Assembly: GCA_902462035.1 (NCBI GenBank)
Contig: CABQAC010000100.1
Coordinates: 1-7,529, forward strand
Length of the DNA: 7,529 nt
Direction: 5' to 3'
Origin: an uncultured Eubacteriales bacterium
GTDB taxonomy: Bacteria > Bacillota > Clostridia > Oscillospirales > Acutalibacteraceae
Below, in pieces: positions 1 through 5,166 of the stretch. The translations under genes were made by a program, and so were the position numbers. Under the pieces are notes generated by a model. That model saw only the letters and a program-made list of their open reading frames with translations, was not told the origin of the DNA and made no database searches. The first letter of the stretch is position 1; each line of letters starts with the position of its first letter.

Positions 1-556
1 TGCGCAGCACCTCGAGAATAATGTCTTTGGCGGAAACCCAGGGGCGCAGCCTGCCGCGCAAATTGATTTGAACCATTTTCGGCATATTGATATAATAAGC
101 GCCGCCGCCCATGGCTACCGCCACGTCCAGCCCGCCGGCGCCCATGGCCAGCATACCGATGCCGCCGCCGGTGGGGGTATGGCTGTCGGAGCCGATCAGG
201 GTCTTGCCGGGAATACCAAACCGTTCCAAGTGGACCTGGTGGCAGATGCCGTTGCCGGGGCGGGAATAGTAAATACCATGTTTTTTCGCAATAGACTGAA
301 TAAAGCGGTGGTCGTCGGCGTTTTCAAAGCCGGTTTGCAGGGTGTTATGGTCGATATAAGCGACCGAGCGCTCCGTTTTTACGCGGGGCACGCCCATCGC
401 TTCAAATTCCAGGTAAGCCATGGTTCCGGTTGCGTCCTGGGTCAGCGTCTGGTCGATCCGCAGCCCAATGTCGGTGCCCGCCGGAATTTTTCCGTCTGCC
501 GGCTGTCCGCTGATCAGATGCGCTTTGATAATTTTTTGCGCGATGGTATCGCCCAT
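1..556 (-). CDS. acn: Aconitate hydratase (aconitase), N-terminal part, cut by the window edge
   Basis: Aconitase interconverts citrate and isocitrate through cis-aconitate in the cytoplasm, using a [4Fe-4S] cluster. Reading the minus strand from the ATG at 556 gives 185 uninterrupted codons to the left edge, beginning MGDTIAQKIIKAHLISG. Recognisable family blocks are IDQTLTQDATGTMAYLEFEAMG (split here as residues 34-55), YIDHNTLQ (D69, H70), GNGICHQVH (H106) and GSDSHTPTGGGIGM (D124, S125, H126). These match in order and spacing the substrate-binding and catalytic Asp-His, His and Asp-Ser-His residues known from mitochondrial aconitase. The cluster-ligand cysteines lie further downstream in the family and are outside the window. 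The sequence resembles the monomeric aconitase form common in Clostridia and other anaerobes more than isopropylmalate dehydratase LeuC, which is the main alternative. The start is supported by an AGGGGG ribosome binding site at 564-569, 7 bases upstream. It is transcribed away from tepA. Confidence 0.93.
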   Translation of the reverse strand, partial: MGDTIAQKIIKAHLISGQPADGKIPAGTDIGLRIDQTLTQDATGTMAYLEFEAMGVPRVKTERSVAYIDHNTLQTGFENADDHRFIQSIAKKHGIYYSRPGNGICHQVHLERFGIPGKTLIGSDSHTPTGGGIGMLAMGAGGLDVAVAMGGGAYYINMPKMVQINLRGRLRPWVSAKDIILEVLR

Positions 557-563
557 TTGAATT

Positions 564-569
564 CCCCCT
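564..569 (-). promoter_or_regulatory. Ribosome binding site of aconitase
   Basis: On the minus strand this reads AGGGGG, 7 bases before the ATG at 556. It fixes the aconitase start, because the open frame has no other well-placed start with a comparable site. Confidence 0.75.
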
Positions 570-580
570 AGCTTATACTC

Positions 581-590
581 TGTGGTCACA
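581..590. promoter_or_regulatory. Near-palindrome in the aconitase leader, possible operator
   Basis: TGTGGTCACA has perfect 4-base arms (TGTG/CACA) around a GT centre. It lies about 12-21 bases downstream of the inferred aconitase transcription start, where a repressor could block transcription. A 10-base dyad can easily occur by chance, and I cannot assign it to a known regulator. Confidence 0.25.
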
Positions 591-608
591 TCAATCTGAC
601 AACTTATT

Positions 609-637
609 ATTATGAGGGAAAAAGCCTACATTGTCAA
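609..637 (-). promoter_or_regulatory. Predicted sigma-A promoter for aconitase
   Basis: On the minus strand a consensus -35 box TTGACA (632-637) is followed, after a 17-base spacer, by CATAAT (609-614), which matches the -10 consensus at five of six positions. The inferred start of transcription is near 602, leaving a leader of about 45 bases before the ATG at 556. The leader contains the near-palindrome TGTGGTCACA at 581-590. The boxes are read directly; promoter activity is inferred. Confidence 0.7.
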
Positions 638-681
638 TCTTTTCACCAAGGTTTGATGCGATGGGAATTGCAGGGTTGCTG

Positions 682-710
682 TTGCCCTTACACGATTCTA
701 ATGTTATAAT
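682..710 (+). promoter_or_regulatory. Predicted strong extended -10 promoter for the tepA-uppP-ftsK-ygiQ operon
   Basis: TTGCCC (682-687) is a four-of-six match to the -35 consensus. After exactly 17 bases comes a perfect TATAAT (705-710). The -10 box is preceded by TG one base upstream (702-703), giving the extended form TGnTATAAT. Transcription would begin near 717, leaving a leader of about 65 bases before the GTG at 782. The box pattern is directly visible and close to ideal for vegetative sigma factor; actual use is inferred. No other convincing promoter was seen further down the operon. Confidence 0.8.
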
Positions 711-768
711 AAACTAAATATGTATGAATGGATTGGGATGCGGGAAATGCTAATCATGGCAAACGAAA

Positions 769-774
769 AGGAGG
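769..774 (+). promoter_or_regulatory. Ribosome binding site that decides the tepA start
   Basis: A perfect AGGAGG lies 7 bases upstream of the GTG at 782. The longer in-frame alternative, an ATG at 728, has no such site and would sit only about 11 bases from the inferred transcription start. Confidence 0.88.
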
Positions 775-781
775 ATTTCCC

Positions 782-1573
782 GTGAACAACCAGGAAAACA
801 TGAACCCAAATGGCAGCGAGGAGAACCAAGATCAGCAGGAACAGGATACAACCCCGTCGAAAGAGGAAAACGACCAAATTAAGGAAACGGGTTCTATTAC
901 GGCGAAGGGAAAGCATGTCATCCACTGCCTGACGATCATCGGCCAAATCGAGGGCCATTATGCGTTGGCTTCGCAAAACAAGACGACCAAGTACGAACAC
1001 GTAATTCCCCAATTGGTGGCGGTGGAACAGACGCCGGATATCGAAGGGCTGCTGATTTTGCTCAACACCGTAGGCGGCGATGTGGAAGCGGGATTGGCGC
1101 TGGCCGAATTGGTTTCCGGCATGACCAAGCCGACCGTTTCCCTGGTATTGGGGGGCGGCCATTCCATCGGCGTACCGCTGGCGGTATCGGCAAAACGTTC
1201 TTTCATTGCGCCAAGCGCTTCCATGACCCTGCATCCGGTACGGATGAACGGTTTGATGATCGGCGTACCGCAGACGCTTTATTATTTTCAGAAAATGCAG
1301 GAGCGAATTACCAAATTTGTAGCGGATAATTCTGGAATTTCACCCCAGCGGTTCGAGGAGCTTTGCATGAATACCGGCGAACTGGTAACCGATATTGGAA
1401 CCGTGCTAGACGGCGAAGCGGCTGTGGAGGAAGGATTGATCGACGAGCTGGGCTCCTTGTCCGACGCGCTGCGTTGCTTGTACGAAATGATCGAGCGGCA
1501 GCCCGGGCAAGACGCGGAAGAACCGGATACGACAGAAAACGCGGAACAAAACAAGGAAAATGAAAAAGCATAG
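782..1573 (+). CDS. tepA: TepA-like ClpP-fold serine peptidase family protein (translocation-enhancing protein)
   Basis: This 263-residue protein belongs to the ClpP/crotonase-fold family and closely resembles B. subtilis TepA (YmfB), reported to assist protein secretion. Diagnostic blocks include HCLTIIGQIEGH, QNKTTKYEHVIPQ, LLILLNTVGGDVEAGLALAE, GGGHSIGVPLAVSA and MTLHPVRM. S128 in GGGHSIG and H151 in LHPVRM occupy the positions of the ClpP catalytic serine and histidine. The third catalytic residue would lie in the later TDIGTVLDGEAAVEEGLID region and I do not assign it. No hydrophobic signal peptide or membrane span is evident. The first ~35 residues and last ~25 are charged, low-complexity and rich in Glu/Gln/Asn, making the protein somewhat longer than the roughly 230 residues I recall for B. 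subtilis TepA. GTG 782 is chosen over ATG 728 because of the perfect ribosome binding site; ATG 800 is also possible. It heads the operon. The family assignment is strong; the secretion role is borrowed from the homologue. Confidence 0.92.
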   Translation: MNNQENMNPNGSEENQDQQEQDTTPSKEENDQIKETGSITAKGKHVIHCLTIIGQIEGHYALASQNKTTKYEHVIPQLVAVEQTPDIEGLLILLNTVGGDVEAGLALAELVSGMTKPTVSLVLGGGHSIGVPLAVSAKRSFIAPSASMTLHPVRMNGLMIGVPQTLYYFQKMQERITKFVADNSGISPQRFEELCMNTGELVTDIGTVLDGEAAVEEGLIDELGSLSDALRCLYEMIERQPGQDAEEPDTTENAEQNKENEKA

Positions 1574-1581
1574 CCATCCCC

Positions 1582-1601
1582 TTGCCCGCTGCGGCGGGTA
1601 A
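1582..1601 (+). other. RNA hairpin with UNCG-type tetraloop between tepA and uppP
   Basis: Transcribed RNA can fold TTGCCCGC (1582-1589) against GCGGGTAA (1594-1601): eight pairs including one G-U, closing a UGCG loop with a C-G pair. C(UNCG)G is a known class of very stable tetraloop. No T-tract follows, so it does not look like an intrinsic terminator. It could mark a transcript processing or stability point, or be incidental. Confidence 0.5.
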
Positions 1602-1629
1602 CTACATAACAGACGGAGGAAATGGTTCG

Positions 1630-2529
1630 ATGGAAATCATCAAAGCGATTATTTTGGGCATTGTCCAGGGGGCGACGGAGTTTTTGCCCGTCTCCAGCAG
1701 CGGCCATTTATCGGTCGCGAAACATATTTTGAATGTGGATATGGGCGGCGGCATCCTATTGGACTTGATGCTGCACCTCGGCACCCTTATCGCGGTCTTT
1801 TTTGTATTCCGAAAGCTCATCGGCAGGCTGATCGTGGAATTTTTCCGCATTCTGCGGGATGTGTTCACCGGCAAATTCCATTGGAAGGGCATGTCCCATG
1901 ACCGGCGGATGGTGCTGATGCTGATCATTGGGCTGCTGCCGCTGCTTTTGTTCTTTATCCCCGTTCCCGGGACCGAGGGCAATCTAAAAGATATTCTTGA
2001 ATCTTTTTACGAGGATTCAACCATCCTGGTAGAGGGCTTCTGTTTCCTGTTTACCGGCGCCTTGCTACTGTTCGCGCATATTTTCTCGAAGAAAACAGCG
2101 CGCGGCAAAAAGGATTTAACGGTGGGCGATGCGCTGACGGTGGGCGTTTTTCAGGGAATCGCCACCCTGCCGGGCGTATCCCGTTCCGGATCCACCCTGG
2201 CGGCCGGGCTGCTGCGCGGGCTCGATAAAAAAACCGCTTTGGAATATTCGTTTATTCTGGGTATTCCGGCCATTTTGGGCGCGAGCCTGCTGCAGGTGAA
2301 AGACGCGGTCGAAGCGCACGAGGCTGTTGCCATCCTGCCGGTCCTGGTAGGAATTGCCGTCGCCGCTGTCGTCGGCTTTTTCGCCATTAAACTGCTGCAG
2401 TTTATCCTGAAAAAGGATCGTTTGAATATTTTTGCAATATACTGCCTTCTGCTGGGCGTTGCGTCTATTATCATCGCAATGGTAGAACAATCCAAGGGCG
2501 TAAACCTGTTCACCGGGCTGCCGTTGTAA
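1630..2529 (+). CDS. uppP: Undecaprenyl-diphosphatase UppP (BacA family)
   Basis: UppP is an integral membrane phosphatase that converts undecaprenyl diphosphate to undecaprenyl phosphate, recycling the lipid carrier for peptidoglycan and other wall polymers; extra copies cause bacitracin resistance in other bacteria. The 299-residue product carries both family signatures: GIVQGATEFLPVSSSGHL (residues 10-27, including Q13, E17 and H26) and LPGVSRSGST (180-189, with R185). Several hydrophobic spans occur, for example around residues 45-60, 95-110, 135-155, 210-225, 235-260 and 275-295, consistent with a polytopic membrane protein. E. coli BacA is about 273 residues, so the length is normal. 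ATG 1630 is chosen because it begins directly before the conserved N-terminus and has GGAGG at 1615-1619, ten bases upstream; the frame stays open to 1582 but lacks a better start. It lies 56 bases after tepA and 56 before ftsK. Confidence 0.96.
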   Translation: MEIIKAIILGIVQGATEFLPVSSSGHLSVAKHILNVDMGGGILLDLMLHLGTLIAVFFVFRKLIGRLIVEFFRILRDVFTGKFHWKGMSHDRRMVLMLIIGLLPLLLFFIPVPGTEGNLKDILESFYEDSTILVEGFCFLFTGALLLFAHIFSKKTARGKKDLTVGDALTVGVFQGIATLPGVSRSGSTLAAGLLRGLDKKTALEYSFILGIPAILGASLLQVKDAVEAHEAVAILPVLVGIAVAAVVGFFAIKLLQFILKKDRLNIFAIYCLLLGVASIIIAMVEQSKGVNLFTGLPL

Positions 2530-2585
2530 GAAGGCGCCGCGCAGGTCCGACGAGAAGGATTTTTGGAAAGGCACGGTCGTAATTT

Positions 2586-5162
2586 ATGGCAAAAACACAG
2601 CAGCGGGCAAAACCCGCGGCAAAAAAGAACGCCCCCAAGGGGGCGGCGCCCAAAAGGAATAGGAAGGAACCGGAAAAGCGGCTGACGGCAGCCGAGCTGA
2701 AGCGGCGGCAGGAGCAATGGGAAGCAAAGCAAAAACTCCGCAACCAGCGCGGCGCAGTGGTGCTGTTTATTGTCGCGGTGTTCCTGGTGTTCCTGATTCT
2801 GATCGAAGGCAAGAGCGTTTGGAACTTTTTGCATCGCAGCCTATTGGGCTTTTTCGGCTATTGTTCAATTCTTTGGCCCATTCTGCTTGCGTACATAGCG
2901 ATCTACCTGGCGCTGGAAAAGAAAATCAGCAGCATTGCCGGCAAGCTGTGGCAGATTACCCTTTTGATTACCCTGATTACCGCGGCGGTTTATATTTTCC
3001 GCGCGGGGGACCAGCCGGTTCCCTTTTGGGACACGCTGGTTCGCCTGTTCGAGGAAGGCTCGGACGCAAACGGCTCCGGATTGTTCAGCGGTTTGCTCGG
3101 GATTCCGCTGGTCGCGGCATTTGGCGTGACGGGCGCTAAAATCACCATTTTGCTGCTGACCTTCGGCGTGGTGATGATTTTGACAGGAACAGGATTGATC
3201 CAGCTGTTTAAAACCATCTCACGGCCCGCCGAAGCCGTCAAGAAAACAATGGAAGACCGTCGGAATCTGCCGGAAGACGCGTCGCAGCCCAGAATGAAAA
3301 ATATCGATGTAGCGCTGGACCCATCGGAAGAGGAGATGCCCCTGCACCCGGTTCGGGCGGCCAACGACGCCGCGCGGTTATTTGAGCATCCGGAAAAAAA
3401 CAAGAAATTCCAGCGATTGCAGCAGGTATTCCAAGACGCGGATCCCCTCCCGCTCGAAGAAGGGGAGGATCCGCTGGACCACTACGAGATTGTGGAAGCG
3501 GAGGAAACGGCGGAACTCTCGCCCGTACATATGGAATCGCATGCCACGGCCCCGGCGGCGGAGGAAGAAAAACTGCGCACGGTAAGGGAGCAGCCGGTGC
3601 AAAAGCAGCCGGATCCCGAAACGGTGCACATCGAGGTACCAAAGGTGCCGGACCCGGAACGGGAAGGGGAATACCGGTTCCCGCCCGTCGCGCTGCTGGA
3701 GCCGTGCGACCCGCGCAGCCGCGCGCATTCCCCCCAGGAATTGCAGGCCAACGGCGTAAGGCTGGTAGAAACATTAAAGAGTTTTGGCGTGCAGACCAAA
3801 ATTTTGGATATTTGCCAGGGCCCCGCGGTTACGCGGTACGAGCTGCAGCCGCAGGCGGGGGTTAAAATCAGTAAAATTACCAATCTGGCGGACGACATCG
3901 CCTTGAACCTGGCGACTTCCGGCGTACGCATCGAGGCGCCGATTCCCAATAAAGCGGCGGTAGGCATCGAGGTGCCCAACCGCAATGTCAGCATGGTGCG
4001 GATGCGGGAGTTGGTGGATTCCACCGCCTTTTCGGTGGCGAAAAGCAAGCTGACGGTGGGTCTGGGCAAGGATATTGCCGGCAATGTGACGCTGGCGGAT
4101 TTGGCAAAAATGCCCCATACCCTGATTGCCGGTTCCACGGGTTCCGGTAAATCGGTATGTATCAATTCGCTGATTGTCAGCCTGCTTTATAAGGCAACGC
4201 CTGACGAAGTGCGGTTTTTGATGGTCGACCCCAAAGTGGTGGAACTGGGCGTGTATAACGGGATTCCCCACCTGCTGGTGCCGGTGGTAACCGATCCCCG
4301 AAAAGCGGCGGGTGCGCTCAATTGGGCGGTGGGGGAAATGCTCAACCGTTATAAGCTGTTCGCCGACGCCAATGTCCGTGATTTGGAATCCTATAACCGG
4401 CTGATGGCGGAAAAAAAGGCGGAAAACCAGGAAGAACCCCTTACCAAGCTGCCGCAGATCGTCATCATCATCGACGAATTGGCCGATCTGATGATGGCCG
4501 CCCCAAACGAAGTGGAGGATTCCATCTGCCGCCTGGCGCAGATGGCCCGCGCTGCGGGCATGCACCTGGTGATCGCGACCCAGCGTCCGTCGGTGGACGT
4601 TATTACCGGTATTATCAAGGCCAATATTCCCAGCCGAATCGCCTTTGCGGTGTCCTCTCAGGTAGATTCCCGCACCATATTGGATATGGGCGGCGCAGAA
4701 AAGCTGCTGGGACGCGGCGATATGCTGTTCGCGCCGGTGGGCTCCCCTAAACCCACCCGCATTCAGGGCTGTTTTGTCAGCGATAAGGAGATCGAGGCCG
4801 TGGTGGAATTTGTTAAAAACGCCGCGTCCGCCGATTACGACCAGAATATCGCGGAAGAAATCGAACGCCAGGCCGTGGCGGAAAAATCCAGCGGTGCGAG
4901 CGATGAGGATGACGCTGACGATCCCATGATGATGGAAGCGGTCAAATGCGTGGTGGAAGCAGGACAAGCCTCCACCTCCCTGCTCCAGCGGCGTCTTCGG
5001 CTGGGGTATGCCCGTGCGGGCCGTTTGATCGACCAGATGGAACAGAAAGGGATTGTGGGGCCGCATGAGGGATCGAAGCCCCGGCAGGTTTTAATCAGCT
5101 ACCAGCAGATGCTGGAAATGAACCTGACCACCAAAGACCTGAACGGTCAGGATGGAGAATAA
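2586..5162 (+). CDS. ftsK: FtsK/SpoIIIE family DNA translocase
   Basis: This 858-residue septal DNA pump uses ATP to move chromosomal DNA through a closing division or sporulation septum. A basic N-terminus (1-55) precedes a membrane domain with hydrophobic spans near residues 57-74, 84-108, 118-138, 165-185 and 188-208. An acidic, Pro-rich, poorly conserved linker covers about 209-360. The motor starts near residue 363; Walker A is GSTGSGKS (516-523) and Walker B is IVIIIDELADLMM with D630/E631. RLAQMARAAGMHLVIATQRPS follows, typical of FtsK motors. Residues ~780-840 form the C-terminal winged-helix gamma domain that reads polar DNA motifs. ATG 2586 is essentially forced, because an in-frame TAA sits at 2580-2582. 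Its ribosome binding site is poor (AAAGG at 2567-2571, 14 bases away). Whether it acts mainly in division (FtsK) or sporulation (SpoIIIE) cannot be told from sequence. The nearby tepA recalls B. subtilis, where tepA lies close to spoIIIE. Confidence 0.97.
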   Translation: MAKTQQRAKPAAKKNAPKGAAPKRNRKEPEKRLTAAELKRRQEQWEAKQKLRNQRGAVVLFIVAVFLVFLILIEGKSVWNFLHRSLLGFFGYCSILWPILLAYIAIYLALEKKISSIAGKLWQITLLITLITAAVYIFRAGDQPVPFWDTLVRLFEEGSDANGSGLFSGLLGIPLVAAFGVTGAKITILLLTFGVVMILTGTGLIQLFKTISRPAEAVKKTMEDRRNLPEDASQPRMKNIDVALDPSEEEMPLHPVRAANDAARLFEHPEKNKKFQRLQQVFQDADPLPLEEGEDPLDHYEIVEAEETAELSPVHMESHATAPAAEEEKLRTVREQPVQKQPDPETVHIEVPKVPDPEREGEYRFPPVALLEPCDPRSRAHSPQELQANGVRLVETLKSFGVQTKILDICQGPAVTRYELQPQAGVKISKITNLADDIALNLATSGVRIEAPIPNKAAVGIEVPNRNVSMVRMRELVDSTAFSVAKSKLTVGLGKDIAGNVTLADLAKMPHTLIAGSTGSGKSVCINSLIVSLLYKATPDEVRFLMVDPKVVELGVYNGIPHLLVPVVTDPRKAAGALNWAVGEMLNRYKLFADANVRDLESYNRLMAEKKAENQEEPLTKLPQIVIIIDELADLMMAAPNEVEDSICRLAQMARAAGMHLVIATQRPSVDVITGIIKANIPSRIAFAVSSQVDSRTILDMGGAEKLLGRGDMLFAPVGSPKPTRIQGCFVSDKEIEAVVEFVKNAASADYDQNIAEEIERQAVAEKSSGASDEDDADDPMMMEAVKCVVEAGQASTSLLQRRLRLGYARAGRLIDQMEQKGIVGPHEGSKPRQVLISYQQMLEMNLTTKDLNGQDGE
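2631..2644 (+). repeat. GC-only inverted repeat early in ftsK
   Basis: GCCCCC-AA-GGGGGC is a perfect dyad starting 45 bases after the ftsK ATG. As RNA it would fold as a five-pair GC stem with a CAAG loop. A GGCGCC palindrome follows directly at 2645-2650. It encodes part of the basic Ala/Pro/Lys N-terminus, where protein constraint is weak. It may influence translation, given the weak ribosome binding site, but this is speculative. Confidence 0.45.
3438..3474 (+). repeat. Imperfect inverted repeat in the ftsK linker-coding region
   Basis: GCGGATCC (3438-3445) is the exact reverse complement of GGATCCGC (3467-3474). An alternative fold pairs GCGGAT/ATCCGC, bulges two C, then pairs CCTCCC with GGGAGG. 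The segment encodes the acidic linker (DADPLPLEEGEDPLDHY), so the dyad may simply arise from Asp-Pro/Glu-rich coding. It is the longest inverted repeat I noticed in the window. Confidence 0.4.
5154..5157 (+). promoter_or_regulatory. Ribosome binding site of ygiQ, inside the ftsK 3' end
   Basis: GGAG lies nine bases before ATG 5167 and overlaps the last codons of ftsK, whose stop is at 5160-5162. This favours ATG 5167 over the in-frame ATG 5152, which has no suitably spaced site. Ribosomes finishing ftsK would arrive next to the start, suggesting translational coupling. Confidence 0.55.
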
Positions 5163-5166
5163 AGCG

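Noticed and set aside
68..571. Plus-strand open frame of 167 codons at the left end
   Set aside because: It is the antisense of the aconitase gene, whose minus-strand translation has clear family motifs and a good ribosome binding site.
728..781. N-terminal extension of TepA from ATG 728
   Set aside because: It lacks a ribosome binding site, begins about 11 bases from the inferred transcription start, and the extra residues contain the translated Shine-Dalgarno sequence of GTG 782.
1582..1601. Intrinsic terminator after tepA
   Set aside because: The hairpin is stable but is followed by TACATAACAG-like sequence rather than a T-tract, and the next gene starts 28 bases later on the same strand.
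1582..1629. N-terminal extension of UppP
   Set aside because: The extra 16 residues cover the hairpin and the ribosome binding site, and UppP homologues begin close to the MEIIKAIILG segment.
2552..2559. GAGAAGGA, seven of eight bases of the B. subtilis SpoIIIE recognition sequence GAGAAGGG
   Set aside because: A single imperfect octamer is expected by chance, and it coincides with purine-rich sequence ahead of the ftsK start.
3774..5066. Long minus-strand open frame (430 codons)
   Set aside because: It lies opposite the conserved FtsK motor; the His/Gly/Arg-rich translation shows no recognisable motif and is typical of an antisense shadow in GC-rich coding DNA.
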